Positions 46,701-56,241 of a DNA stretch of 64,000 nt are shown here, in pieces; within the stretch, counting starts at the first letter, position 1, and every line of letters starts with the position of its first letter. Under the pieces are notes generated by a model that was given only the letters and a program-made list of their open reading frames with translations, did not search any database and was not told the DNA's origin. The DNA lies in contig JAUIAT010000004.1 in the NCBI GenBank assembly GCA_030425295.1, forward strand, positions 79,019-143,018, given 5' to 3'. A program made the translations under genes and the position numbers. This DNA comes from Gammaproteobacteria bacterium. GTDB lineage: Bacteria > Pseudomonadota > Gammaproteobacteria > JAUIAT01.

Positions 46701-47187
46701 ACTTATCAGATTTTATAGTGCAGCAGGGATTCTACTCTGCTGCCTTTTAATCAGCTTCGGATATTACTTACAATACTACAAAGGGGTTGATCCTTGCCCT
46801 CTTTGCATAATGCAAAGATTTATTTTCATTGCTATGATTTTTGTTTTTTTAATATCTGTATTCCATAAATCTGGAAAAATTGGCACAAGAGTTTATGGAT
46901 CTTTAATCTCAATTATTGGGCTTTGTGGCTCAGCTTCTGCAACTAGACAACTTTATCTACAGCACTACCCTCCAGCCGATAACACTACCTGCCTACCAAG
47001 CTTTCAGCATATGCTTGAATTCTTACCCACATCCAAAATTATTGAATTTTTAATCAAGGGGACAGGAGCTTGCGCCAAAATCAAGTGGACTCTATTTAAT
47101 CTCAGCATGCCAGTTTGGTCTTTGATTTCATTTTTTTTCTTTGTCTTTGCGGGACTCTTCTACATTTATCTTAGCGACAAAAAATAA
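46666..47187 (+). CDS. dsbB: disulfide bond formation protein DsbB
   Basis: Quinone-linked inner-membrane oxidase that recharges DsbA. The 173-residue protein has four membrane helices, the periplasmic CxxC in GVDPCPLCIMQRFIF and the second pair in DNTTCLPSFQHM .. GTGACAKIKW. NLSMPVWSLISFFFFVFAGL matches the family's last helix. Translation begins inside the MFS gene in another frame, so the two are coupled, though no functional link is evident. dsbA is not in the window. Confidence 0.94.
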   Translation: MPLVLKTLIKNKLIRFYSAAGILLCCLLISFGYYLQYYKGVDPCPLCIMQRFIFIAMIFVFLISVFHKSGKIGTRVYGSLISIIGLCGSASATRQLYLQHYPPADNTTCLPSFQHMLEFLPTSKIIEFLIKGTGACAKIKWTLFNLSMPVWSLISFFFFVFAGLFYIYLSDKK

Positions 47188-47255
47188 TTAAAATTTCACA
47201 AAACACTAATTTTATGATTATTATAAAATATATGTCAGCGTAAGAAGGAGTTTGT

Positions 47256-49565
47256 ATGCGCATATATTTTAAACGCAAAATTCTGCCTGAAATAGAAAAA
47301 AAACTAATGGACGGATTATATAATTATATAGAGATATCCGGCAAAAAAATTGAAGTCCCAGGACCTGGCCTAGAAGACAGAAAAATCAGACAATGCATTT
47401 CAAGCGAAAAAAAAAGACATAGGCACGTCGCCGCTCTAGCAAAAGCTATAAGACAGACAAACCTTTACCCCAACCAATACTACATGGAAATAGGAAAAAT
47501 ATTATCTAGCATTGACCTAGGAACCTCAAAGTATTTAGGAATGAGCGGCAGCCAACTCAAAGAGGAAATGGATAAAGCGGTCAATGAAAGCAAAAAGTTT
47601 TTCATTTATTACAAACCAAAAAATGAGCAAATCAATAAAAAAATATCTGAACTCGAACTAAGCAATAAAGAATTTGAATCACTCCAAGAGATTTTCAACT
47701 CAAGAATATTTGAGCTGCAAAAATATTATGATGCAAAATCGATAGAACTAGCTGAAAATAAATTTGTACCAATTGACCAAACCTATCAATTAAGAATTGA
47801 TACAAACCTAATAAATGAAATTGAGAAATATTCTAACAATTATCTCTGCCTTATATATGCGAATAAATTACAAAATGAAATACAGAGAGAGAGATTATTA
47901 TTAAAGTTTAAACGGCTTGCTGAAAAGCAAATAGAGAAAATCCAAAATTATAAAGATGGGACCATATCTTCTCTAAATAAAAAACTGGATGAAATAAAAA
48001 TTACTGTACCTGATATCAAAAAAATAGACTTGAAAGAAAAAAGTGATAAAGAGCTAATTATAGAGACATTAAAAGAAGCAGAAGCATTATTTGAAAATGA
48101 AGACTACTTTGAGGCAACCAAGAAGTTTATTGAAATTTACAATGAACTAGGTGATGAAACTCCAGTTATAATTTTTGACAGATTGATAGATCTTTATATA
48201 TTTGATATGGGTGCCCAAACAAACTCTGACAACATATTTAAAAGTTACACACAAGCGGCTCAATTTGCTCTACTAGCACAAACCAACAAAAGCAAATTAG
48301 ATTCAGAAGCATTAGAAATTACTGCAAACCCTGAAGAAAGCAAGAAAAAGACCTTAGAAAGAATAAAAAGCCGAGGCTCTTCTGAGCTTGAACGTTACAG
48401 CAAATATCTAGCTAAAACACTTATAAATAGAGCAATAAATAATTATTATAAAGCAAAAATAAATTACCACCTAAATGATAAGCAGACTAAACAGATAAAA
48501 GCGCAGTTATTTAAATTAATATCTTCAAAACTTATAGATAAAATAATATTCTTTCTTGGAGATAACAAATTTTTTACACAAAAAATGTCTGCAGCATTAA
48601 GTAAAAAAGATGCAAAAAACTTTATTTTACAAAATTCCTCCATTAATTTACTTGAGACAGTTACCCAGCAGTACCTCGATAGAATTTACAATGAAAATAT
48701 TAAGTTATTAAACAATGGAGCAGATACTAGTGCAATAATACGTGTTTCTAAACGACTAGTGGACAAAATTATCTTTATGTGGAAAAACCAACTTAAAGAC
48801 TCAAAAGAAGAAAAATTTAGATTCAAACCATCAAAAAACTTCATAAAAAGAATACAACAAGATGAAAGACAAAAAGTTAAGCGTGAAATTTTTGAAAAGG
48901 AAGTGAGTAAATACTTTGTAAACCGGTTTCAAGCTGCTGCTTCAATTTACCAAGGATTTGCTAATCTTAAAGAAAATCAGCTTGATAAAACCCTTGAAGA
49001 TGTTACAAGTTTTACTGAAAAAATAAGACCATTAACAAGTGCACTAGGTGTTTCAACATTATTTGGAGCAACTGAAACTGCTGTAAACATGTATAAAAGA
49101 AACAGAGAAGCATCAGCTAGAAGTGGGCCAAAAGTTTTATTTGAAATGTTTACTAATCAGAATGAGATTGAATTTTTTGCTAAATTCTTTGCCAAATCAT
49201 TAGTTTTTGCCAACTACAATATAATCTCTAGAATAGATAGCAGTGGAATTAATGAGTTCGCTAAATTCACCTGCGACAGAGTTGTCAATTTCTTAGAAAC
49301 CTTAAAAAACGAAAACTTTGAACATGACCCTGAAAATCTTTTGTCTAAATGTTTTGAAGGACTAAAAAAAGGCTCTATTGATATAGAATTTCATCAAAAC
49401 AATAAAGTCAAATATGTTGCAGAAAAAGTACAATTCATTACCTACCAAGAACTATTGGAAAAGTATTTTGAAAAGCCAACTCAGGAAGAAATTAAGAATA
49501 TGGCAAATAGGTACAAAGTACTTTGCGAACCTGGTATAGTAAGTCCAAGACATATTGGGGTGTAA
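47256..49565 (+). CDS. orphan 769-residue coiled-coil/helical protein
   Basis: Not recognised. The product is highly charged, Lys/Glu/Asn-rich and mostly helical, without signal peptide or membrane helix. Features: a basic N-terminal part (MRIYFKRKILPEIEKKLMDG; KKRHRHVAALAKAIRQTN), coiled-coil-like stretches at about 120-260, a TPR-like helix pair near 275-300 (AEALFENEDYFEATKKFIEI), another basic segment around 540, and a C-terminal helical domain. ATG at 47256 is preceded by AAGGAG at good spacing. It stands alone between dsbB and uvrD. Size, composition and isolation resemble secreted effectors of intracellular gammaproteobacteria, but no motif proves this. Confidence 0.7.
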   Translation: MRIYFKRKILPEIEKKLMDGLYNYIEISGKKIEVPGPGLEDRKIRQCISSEKKRHRHVAALAKAIRQTNLYPNQYYMEIGKILSSIDLGTSKYLGMSGSQLKEEMDKAVNESKKFFIYYKPKNEQINKKISELELSNKEFESLQEIFNSRIFELQKYYDAKSIELAENKFVPIDQTYQLRIDTNLINEIEKYSNNYLCLIYANKLQNEIQRERLLLKFKRLAEKQIEKIQNYKDGTISSLNKKLDEIKITVPDIKKIDLKEKSDKELIIETLKEAEALFENEDYFEATKKFIEIYNELGDETPVIIFDRLIDLYIFDMGAQTNSDNIFKSYTQAAQFALLAQTNKSKLDSEALEITANPEESKKKTLERIKSRGSSELERYSKYLAKTLINRAINNYYKAKINYHLNDKQTKQIKAQLFKLISSKLIDKIIFFLGDNKFFTQKMSAALSKKDAKNFILQNSSINLLETVTQQYLDRIYNENIKLLNNGADTSAIIRVSKRLVDKIIFMWKNQLKDSKEEKFRFKPSKNFIKRIQQDERQKVKREIFEKEVSKYFVNRFQAAASIYQGFANLKENQLDKTLEDVTSFTEKIRPLTSALGVSTLFGATETAVNMYKRNREASARSGPKVLFEMFTNQNEIEFFAKFFAKSLVFANYNIISRIDSSGINEFAKFTCDRVVNFLETLKNENFEHDPENLLSKCFEGLKKGSIDIEFHQNNKVKYVAEKVQFITYQELLEKYFEKPTQEEIKNMANRYKVLCEPGIVSPRHIGV

Positions 49566-49575
49566 TAAATATATT

Positions 49576-49603
49576 AGGAGCTGATGACAATTGGTCTTAC
49601 AGC
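49576..49603. repeat. MITE end fragment I
   Basis: AGGAGCTGATGACAATTGG followed by TCTTACAGC is the right end of the MITE in inverse orientation, directly downstream of the uvrD stop codon. The other half is missing. Confidence 0.55.
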
Positions 49604-49607
49604 ACCA

Positions 49608-51896
49608 TTAGATCTTCTCAAGATTGGCATATTTGGCTGCTAGCCACTTCACGCCTGCTTTAAATCTAACTTGCAAACGCAAAGAGCCACCCTTACCTTC
49701 ATAATTTAGAACCGTGCCCTCACCAAATTTAGCATGCCTCACCCTATCACCAAGCTTATAACCATCAACTTCTAAAGCCGAATTTAAAATCTTTGTTGAG
49801 CGAAAATCACGTTTATATTTTGGAGTTGCAGCAGCTGTTTGTGGGCGCTGCACGGTCATGCCAGAACGCACATCCTCAATCGTATCCATTGGAATCTCAT
49901 TAATAAAACGAGATGGGCGCTGATAAGTCTCTCGTCCTCGCATACGTCGTATTTCTGCATGAGTCAGATATAATTTGTATTTAGCACGAGTCATACCAAC
50001 ATAACAAAGTCGCCGTTCTTCCTCTAGCGAGTCAGAATCATCAATTGCACGGTGAATGGGGAACAGCCCTTCTTCTAGACCCGTCAGAAATACAACTGAG
50101 AATTCAAGTCCTTTCGCTGAATGTAGAGTCATTAATTGGACGCCCTCTTCATTCTGATCGCTTTGCTTTTCACCAGCTTCTAAAGCAGCATTTGCTAGAA
50201 ACTCTACTAACGGTTGCATGGTCTCGCGCGAGAAGTGATCTTCTTTGTTAAAAGATCGCTCAAAATGCTCATGTATACCAGAATACACTCCGCTTTCTCG
50301 CTCACTTTTGCCTCGAATCTCATCTTCTCGCACAAGACCGTTCTCATTTTCAATAATGTATTGTCGCGTGGCGGAAATTAACTCTTCCAAGTTTTCTAGT
50401 TTTGCCTGACCTTTCTCTGACTTATCTTGTGAATAATGATCCCACAACCCGCTTTGCATTAAGGTAGCATGAACCAATTCGGGAAGCTCATCTTTAGCTG
50501 CTTGCTCAGACAGATCAGAAATTAACTGGAAGAACATACTTAAGGAGCTTACGGCACGCGCTGAAAATAACTTTTCTTCAACAGCTATTTGGCCTGCTTG
50601 CCATAAAGATGATTGCCTTTCACGAGCAATATCGCGCAACTTACCAACAGTTGTCTGACCAATCCCTCTAGCTGGGGTATTTATAACTCTCTCAAAGGAA
50701 GCATCATCATTAGGATTAATAGCCAACCTTAAATAAGATAAAGCATCTTTAATTTCAGCTCGCTCAAAAAATCTTAAGCCACCATAAACTCTATACGGCA
50801 TCCCAGCATGACTCAGAACTTCCTCAAGAATACGAGATTGCGCATTAGCCCGGTATAAAATTGCTATTTCATTTTTAGGGTAACCAAATGACACCCACTC
50901 TTGAATTTGACTTAAAATATAACGAGCCTCATCAGTTTCATTAAATGCACTATATCTTGAGATTAAAGGTCCCTGCTCAAGCTCACTATAAAGTGACTTA
51001 CCCATTCGATTTTGGTTATTTTCTATTAGAGCATTAGCAGCATTTAAAATATTTGGAGTTGAGCGATAATTGCGCTGCAACCTGACAAGTTCGGTGTTAG
51101 GATTATCATTGCGGAATCTTTGTAAATTAGTAACATCTGCCCCACGCCACCCATAAATAGACTGGTCATCATCACCAACAATCATCATTGAGTTATTTTC
51201 ATGTAATAACTGACTTAACCATTTATATTGAATGGCATTAGTATCCTGAAACTCATCCACTAAAATATGTGCAAAACGAGTTTGATAATATTCTAAAATT
51301 TCTGGATTTTCACGAAACAGCTCATGAACCCTTAGTAATAACTCTGAAAAATCAACTAAACCACTATTATCGCAAGCTTCTTCATATTCATTATAAATAC
51401 GAATCATAACTTGACTATACAAATCACCATTATCAACTATATGACGAGCGCGCCTACCAGCTTGTTTTTGTGAGCTTATAAATGATTGAACCTGCCTTAC
51501 TGGCCAGCGATCTTCACTGATATTTCCAGCTTTCATAATTCTTTTTATAACGCGCTTTTGGTCTTCGCTATCAAGAATTTGGAAAGATTCAAGTAGACCT
51601 GCCTCATTATGATGAGTGCGCAATAATCGATGTGCCAAACCGTGAAAAGTACCAATCCACATCCCCCTAGCTGGCATACCAAGCAAAGATTCGATACGAT
51701 TGGTCATTTCTCTAGCTGCTTTATTAGTGAAAGTAACAGCTAATACAGCATGAGGGGATATACCTTGCTCTTGAATTACATGAGCAACACGGTGGGCTAA
51801 AACTCTAGTCTTACCACTTCCAGCGCCAGCTAAAACCAGAATACGTGGTGCATCAGTTAAAACCGCTTGTTCTTGTGCTTCGTTTAAATGACTCAT
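49608..51896 (-). CDS. uvrD: DNA helicase II UvrD
   Basis: 3'-5' superfamily 1 helicase of mismatch and nucleotide-excision repair. 762 residues. Motifs in order: LNEAQEQAVL (Q), LVLAGAGSGKTRVL (I), VTFTNKAAREM (Ia), WIGTFHGLAHRLLR, ILVDEFQDTNAIQYKWL (II), MMIVGDDDQSIYGWRGADV (III), LQRNYRSTPNILNAANALIE (IV), VQLMTLHSAKGLEFSVVFLT (V) and RRLCYVGMTRAK (VI). A C-terminal Tudor-like tail (RVRHAKFGEGTVLNYEGKGG) supports UvrD rather than Rep. Followed by a palindromic repeat upstream toward metK. Confidence 0.96.
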   Translation of the reverse strand: MSHLNEAQEQAVLTDAPRILVLAGAGSGKTRVLAHRVAHVIQEQGISPHAVLAVTFTNKAAREMTNRIESLLGMPARGMWIGTFHGLAHRLLRTHHNEAGLLESFQILDSEDQKRVIKRIMKAGNISEDRWPVRQVQSFISSQKQAGRRARHIVDNGDLYSQVMIRIYNEYEEACDNSGLVDFSELLLRVHELFRENPEILEYYQTRFAHILVDEFQDTNAIQYKWLSQLLHENNSMMIVGDDDQSIYGWRGADVTNLQRFRNDNPNTELVRLQRNYRSTPNILNAANALIENNQNRMGKSLYSELEQGPLISRYSAFNETDEARYILSQIQEWVSFGYPKNEIAILYRANAQSRILEEVLSHAGMPYRVYGGLRFFERAEIKDALSYLRLAINPNDDASFERVINTPARGIGQTTVGKLRDIARERQSSLWQAGQIAVEEKLFSARAVSSLSMFFQLISDLSEQAAKDELPELVHATLMQSGLWDHYSQDKSEKGQAKLENLEELISATRQYIIENENGLVREDEIRGKSERESGVYSGIHEHFERSFNKEDHFSRETMQPLVEFLANAALEAGEKQSDQNEEGVQLMTLHSAKGLEFSVVFLTGLEEGLFPIHRAIDDSDSLEEERRLCYVGMTRAKYKLYLTHAEIRRMRGRETYQRPSRFINEIPMDTIEDVRSGMTVQRPQTAAATPKYKRDFRSTKILNSALEVDGYKLGDRVRHAKFGEGTVLNYEGKGGSLRLQVRFKAGVKWLAAKYANLEKI

Positions 51897-51952
51897 ACTG
51901 TAAAATCTCCAAGCGACAATAAGCCTAACGGCATGTTTAGTTCTTTAACTGG

Positions 51953-52016
51953 ATTCCGTGGTCAAGCCACGGAATGACAGAGAGGTGATCATATTAAGTG
52001 ATCATCGTCCGAGGAC
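51953..52016. repeat. palindromic intergenic repeat (GGTCAAGCC type), copy 1
   Basis: Three hairpins in a row: ATTCCGTGG-TCAAG-CCACGGAAT (51953-51975), TGATCA..TGATCA (51986-52004) and GTCCGAGGAC (52007-52016). It fills the uvrD-metK gap. Similar ATCCCGTGGTCAAGCCACGGGAT palindromes are widespread in Rickettsiales and some Legionellales. Confidence 0.7.
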
Positions 52017-52030
52017 TGGGATCCGGCATA

Positions 52031-53200
52031 TTAATCTTTTAACCCAGCCGCATCACGTAATGCCTCGACCTTATCCACCTTCTCCCAAGGAAAGCTATCT
52101 TCATCACGACCAAAATGCCCATATGCTGCAGTTGCTTGATAAATTGGCCTCATCAAATCTAACATCTTTGTAATACCATAAGGACTAAGGTCAAATAGAT
52201 CCTTTACAATTCGCTCAATCTTATCTTCTTCAATCACACCCGTACCAAAAGTATCGACACGAACTGAAGTTGGCTGGACTACACCAATTGCATATGAAAC
52301 TTGAATTTCACACTCAGTAGCAAGACCAGCTGCTACAATATTTTTAGCCACATAACGTGCTGCATACGCTGCCGAACGATCAACTTTTGATGGATCTTTT
52401 CCAGAGAAGCAACCACCGCCATGACGAGCCATCCCACCATATGTATCAACAATAATTTTGCGCCCTGTTAAACCACAGTCACCCATTGGACCACCGATAA
52501 CAAAACGGCCAGTTGGATTAATATGATACTTAGTATCCTCATTAAGAAGATCTGCAGGAAGGACTGGTTTAATTATTTCATCCATCACAGACTCAACTAG
52601 CAAGTCATGCTCAATATCTGGTGCGTGTTGAGTAGAAAGGACAACACAATCAATTGCTACTGGCTTACCATCCACATAACGCATAGTAACTTGGCTTTTA
52701 GCATCTGGTCTTAACCATGGCAATTGGCCAGATTTACGCAATTCAGACTGACGCTTAACAAGTCTATGAGAGTAAGTAATTGGCGCAGGCATTAGCACAT
52801 CAGTCTCGTCAATCGCATAACCAAACATTAGACCTTGATCACCAGCTCCCTGTTTTTCAGGGTTACCACGATCAACGCCTTGTGCAATATCTGGAGATTG
52901 CTGCCCAATCGAAGTTAAAACAGCACATGAACTACCATCAAACCCCATTGTTGGATCATTATAGCCAATTTCATTAATCTTTTTGCGAACTTCAGCCTCA
53001 ACATCAACCCAAGCCTTAGTTGTAACCTCACCCGCGACTAGAACCATACCCGTCTTAACCAAAGTTTCGCAAGCAACGCGAGCATGTGGGTCTTGCTCCA
53101 AAATTTTGTCAAGAACTAAATCAGATATTTGATCAGCTACTTTATCAGGATGCCCTTCCGATACTGATTCAGATGTAAATAGATGGGACTTGTTAGCCAT
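52031..53200 (-). CDS. metK: S-adenosylmethionine synthetase
   Basis: Forms SAM from methionine and ATP. 389 residues, close to E. coli MetK (384). Motifs: [20 protein letters not shown] (ATP site), [12 protein letters not shown], the conserved [20 protein letters not shown] (P-loop-like), and [20 protein letters not shown] at the end. ATG at 53200 follows a GGAGAG-type ribosome-binding site. No SAM riboswitch was recognised in the 87-bp gap to mutM. Confidence 0.97.
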   Translation of the reverse strand: MANKSHLFTSESVSEGHPDKVADQISDLVLDKILEQDPHARVACETLVKTGMVLVAGEVTTKAWVDVEAEVRKKINEIGYNDPTMGFDGSSCAVLTSIGQQSPDIAQGVDRGNPEKQGAGDQGLMFGYAIDETDVLMPAPITYSHRLVKRQSELRKSGQLPWLRPDAKSQVTMRYVDGKPVAIDCVVLSTQHAPDIEHDLLVESVMDEIIKPVLPADLLNEDTKYHINPTGRFVIGGPMGDCGLTGRKIIVDTYGGMARHGGGCFSGKDPSKVDRSAAYAARYVAKNIVAAGLATECEIQVSYAIGVVQPTSVRVDTFGTGVIEEDKIERIVKDLFDLSPYGITKMLDLMRPIYQATAAYGHFGRDEDSFPWEKVDKVEALRDAAGLKD

Positions 53201-53287
53201 ACCTGCTCTCCATAAAAAATTAAAAATTCTGACCCATCGATTACGATTGGGATGATATTTTGTGACTCTGTAGTATAAACACAGTAG

Positions 53288-54103
53288 CTATATCTGACAA
53301 GATGGACAATAAAAAGTAGCTCTTTGGCCAATAACTATTTTTATTATTTTATCATCACAAGAAACACAATTTGCACCTTCTCTGCCATAAGCACTCAAAG
53401 ACTGCTGAAAATAGCCAGGCTTGCCTTCACCACTCATAAAATCTTTAAGGGTAGTTCCACCGCTTTTAATTGACTTTTCAAGGACTAACTTTACGCACTC
53501 GACAAGCTTAGAGTATTGCTCTAAAGCCACTTCATTTGCTGGAGTCATAGGATTTATTCTTGCCATGAATAAAGATTCACTAGCGTAAATATTTCCTACA
53601 CCAACAACAATATGACTATCCATAATAAAAGCTTTCACTGGCCCTTTGCGGTTACGAGATGCTTTATAAAAAGTTTCGGCAGTAAAATCATCAGTTAAAG
53701 GTTCTGGCCCCAGTTTTGACAGAAGCTTATGAGAAAGAACTGGTTCTTTAGTCCAAAGCACAGAGCCAAAGCGCCTTGGATCATTAAGCCACAACGTCCA
53801 ACCGCTACTCATAGATATGCCAACGTGATCATGCTTTTTTTCAGGTAATCTATTTTCAGATAAACGCAAACTTCCAGACATGCCAAGATGTATCAGTATA
53901 TGACCACCAGCAACTTTAAAAATCAAATATTTGCCACGACGAGTTAACGATTCAACTTTCTGACCATTAATTAAATCCGGCAATTCCTTAATTATAGGCC
54001 AACGAAAACGATGCTCATGAATTTGAATATTTTCTATAATTTCGTTTTCGACATGAGGAGCAATTGCACGTCTCGTCACTTCAACTTCTGGTAATTCAGG
54101 CAT
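53288..54103 (-). CDS. mutM: formamidopyrimidine-DNA glycosylase
   Basis: Base-excision repair enzyme for 8-oxoguanine. 271 residues: N-terminal PELPEVEVTRRAIAPHV with catalytic Pro after Met removal and Glu3, IHLGMSGSLRL, DPRRFGSVL (lesion-recognition loop), VGVGNIYASESLF (helix-two-turn-helix) and a C-terminal zinc finger (CVSCDDKI..FYCPSC). Monocistronic; the ATG at 54103 is followed by the standard N-terminus. The neighbour metK is not functionally linked. Confidence 0.96.
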   Translation of the reverse strand: MPELPEVEVTRRAIAPHVENEIIENIQIHEHRFRWPIIKELPDLINGQKVESLTRRGKYLIFKVAGGHILIHLGMSGSLRLSENRLPEKKHDHVGISMSSGWTLWLNDPRRFGSVLWTKEPVLSHKLLSKLGPEPLTDDFTAETFYKASRNRKGPVKAFIMDSHIVVGVGNIYASESLFMARINPMTPANEVALEQYSKLVECVKLVLEKSIKSGGTTLKDFMSGEGKPGYFQQSLSAYGREGANCVSCDDKIIKIVIGQRATFYCPSCQI

Positions 54104-54192
54104 TGTGATTATCTCTATTCAAATATTTGCTGCAAAATATTATATTAGTAGAATAGCAATGTGTCACCCAGTGAAAATTAAAGGAGTTTTAC

Positions 54193-54774
54193 ATGCTAAA
54201 AAACACAGCAGAAGAGTATGGAACAATCTCTAAATTTTTTCATTGGTTAATCTCACCAATAGTGTTAATTTTGTTAGCAGTTGGGGCAACTCTAACCTAT
54301 ATACCAAACACCTCAACAAAATACACTATAATAACCATTCATAAGTCATTTGGTTTACTAGTGCTGGCTCTAGTAATTTTAAGGTTTGCCTGGAGATTAA
54401 GCGAAAGAATGCCAGAAAGACCATCCCATGTACCCAAGTTCCAATATTTTTTAGCTAGAGTTGGGCATGCACTTTTATACTTTTTACTAATTGCTATGCC
54501 GATAACTGGATGGACAATGTCAACTGCAGCAGGATATATTCCAAATGTTTTCGGCCTATTCCATCTGCCTATGCCTTTTATTCCCAGTAGCAAACCTCTA
54601 GCTCAAACTGCTAATTTCATGCACTACTTGTTTGCCTGGGCATTATTTATAATGATAATAATGCATACTTCGGCTGCCCTCTTCCATCATTTCTATTATA
54701 AAGATAATATACTACGCAGAATGTTACCTTTTAGAACAAAAATAAAGCATGATGAAGCTAGAACAAAAAATTAA
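54193..54774 (+). CDS. cytochrome b561 family protein
   Basis: Di-heme inner-membrane electron-transfer protein of the bacterial cytochrome b561 type, 193 residues and four helices. Heme ligands visible: H in SKFFHWLISPI, HKSFGLLVLAL, RVGHALLYFLLIAMP and HYLFAWALFIMIIMHTSAAL. The motif order matches the YodB/CybB family, sometimes linked to superoxide oxidation at the membrane. AAGGAG precedes the ATG. It overlaps the tsaC start by 26 nt, so tsaC and hemF are probably on the same transcript. Confidence 0.9.
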   Translation: MLKNTAEEYGTISKFFHWLISPIVLILLAVGATLTYIPNTSTKYTIITIHKSFGLLVLALVILRFAWRLSERMPERPSHVPKFQYFLARVGHALLYFLLIAMPITGWTMSTAAGYIPNVFGLFHLPMPFIPSSKPLAQTANFMHYLFAWALFIMIIMHTSAALFHHFYYKDNILRRMLPFRTKIKHDEARTKN

Positions 54775-55306
54775 TGAAGCAATTAAACATTTAAAGAATG
54801 GAGATGTAATAGCATATCCAACTGAAGCTGTTTTTGGGCTTGGGTGTGATCCCAGAAATAATGATGCTATCAACAAGCTTAGAAAAATAAAAAATCGTGG
54901 CGACAATAAAGGCTTTATAGTTATTGCCTGCAAATTTGAGCAAGTAAAGCCTTTTGTGGGAGAGATTGACTCGACAATTCTTGAAAAATGTCTTGCATCC
55001 TGGCCAGGCCCAATAACATGGTTACTACCAGCAAAAAAAGCTGCTATCCATAAAATTACGGGCGACAATGATACAATCGCTGTGCGCATCACAAATCACC
55101 CTGTGGCAAGGCTATTATGTGAAAAATTTAATGGGGCAATTATCTCAACAAGCGCAAACCTTAAAGATCAGCCGCCGATAAAAACATATGACGAAGTTGA
55201 GAGAATATTTGGAGACAAAATTGACTATGTGCTGAAAGCTGAAGTAGGCACTTTAGATAAACCAACTCAAATCTGGAATGCGATCACAGGAGAGCGCATC
55301 CGTTAA
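54749..55306 (+). CDS. tsaC: threonylcarbamoyl-AMP synthase TsaC
   Basis: Makes threonylcarbamoyl-adenylate for the t6A37 modification of tRNA. The 185-residue single-domain form (YrdC/TsaC, not the longer Sua5). Motifs: [31 protein letters not shown] (KxR-like binding site), [22 protein letters not shown] and [15 protein letters not shown]. The first codons overlap the b561 gene; ATG at 54749 or 54752 are both possible. hemF follows by 10 bp; tsaC next to a late heme gene is a frequent gammaproteobacterial arrangement. Confidence 0.94.
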   Translation: MMKLEQKINEAIKHLKNGDVIAYPTEAVFGLGCDPRNNDAINKLRKIKNRGDNKGFIVIACKFEQVKPFVGEIDSTILEKCLASWPGPITWLLPAKKAAIHKITGDNDTIAVRITNHPVARLLCEKFNGAIISTSANLKDQPPIKTYDEVERIFGDKIDYVLKAEVGTLDKPTQIWNAITGERIR

Positions 55307-55316
55307 GAGAGTATTT

Positions 55317-56219
55317 ATGAAAAGAATAAATCAATTCGAAAACTTCCTTAAGAAATTTCAAAATAACGTATGCGAAATGCTTGAGGATGAAGATATTGAG
55401 TTTACATTCACCCCAGATATTTGGAAATATAAATCTGGTGGTGGTGGCGAAACACGCACACTGGAAGGTGGTAATTTAGTAGAACGTGGTGGAGTTAACT
55501 TTTCTCATGTTGAAGGGCCTAAACTACCCCCTGCTGCAACTGCTAAACGTCCTGAGCTAGCAGGTTCTCATTTCCACGCCCTTGGCGTATCACTTGTAAT
55601 TCACCCAAGAAACCCTTATATTCCAACAACTCACGCTAACTTGAGAATGTTTCAAACTGAAAATAAAAATGGGGAAACAGTTTGGTGGTTTGGTGGCGGC
55701 TTTGATTTAACTCCATATTATCCCTTTGAAAAAGACTGCGTACTATGGCACGAACATGCAAAAGCTGCATGCGATATTCTTAACCCAACAGCATATCAAG
55801 AATATAAAAAATGGTGTGACAAATACTTTTACTTGCCTCATCGTGATGAAACTCGTGGCATTGGTGGGTTATTTTTTGATGATCTTAATACACCAGACTT
55901 TGATACTTGTTTTGAGTTTATGAAAGCGTGCGGCAAGCACTTTGTTGAAGCTTACAAAACAATTGTTCAGCGGCGTAAAGATATACCTTTTGGTGAAAGA
56001 GAAAAAGAATTTCAAGAGTATAGGCGCGGTAGATATGTCGAATTTAACCTTTTGTACGACCGAGGAACACACTTTGGATTGCAGTCCAAAGGCCGAACGG
56101 AGTCCATACTAGTTTCAATGCCGCCTAGAGCGTCTTGGAAATATAGCTGGGAACCTGAAGAAGGCACTCCAGAAGCAAAACTCTACGAAAGATACCTGAG
56201 ACCACAAGACTGGGTATAG
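55317..56219 (+). CDS. hemF: oxygen-dependent coproporphyrinogen III oxidase
   Basis: Aerobic conversion of coproporphyrinogen III to protoporphyrinogen IX. 300 residues with the family blocks [75 protein letters not shown] and [20 protein letters not shown]. The start at 55317 ([15 protein letters not shown]) has AGAG upstream; an earlier ATG at 55278 lies within tsaC. With hemD at 35787 it implies an aerobic heme pathway in this organism. Confidence 0.97.
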   Translation: MKRINQFENFLKKFQNNVCEMLEDEDIEFTFTPDIWKYKSGGGGETRTLEGGNLVERGGVNFSHVEGPKLPPAATAKRPELAGSHFHALGVSLVIHPRNPYIPTTHANLRMFQTENKNGETVWWFGGGFDLTPYYPFEKDCVLWHEHAKAACDILNPTAYQEYKKWCDKYFYLPHRDETRGIGGLFFDDLNTPDFDTCFEFMKACGKHFVEAYKTIVQRRKDIPFGEREKEFQEYRRGRYVEFNLLYDRGTHFGLQSKGRTESILVSMPPRASWKYSWEPEEGTPEAKLYERYLRPQDWV

Positions 56220-56241
56220 TGCCAAGGTAAAACCTAAAGAA

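Noticed and set aside
53201..53287. SAM riboswitch upstream of metK
   Set aside because: The leader is short and shows no multi-stem core; no recognisable SAM motif.
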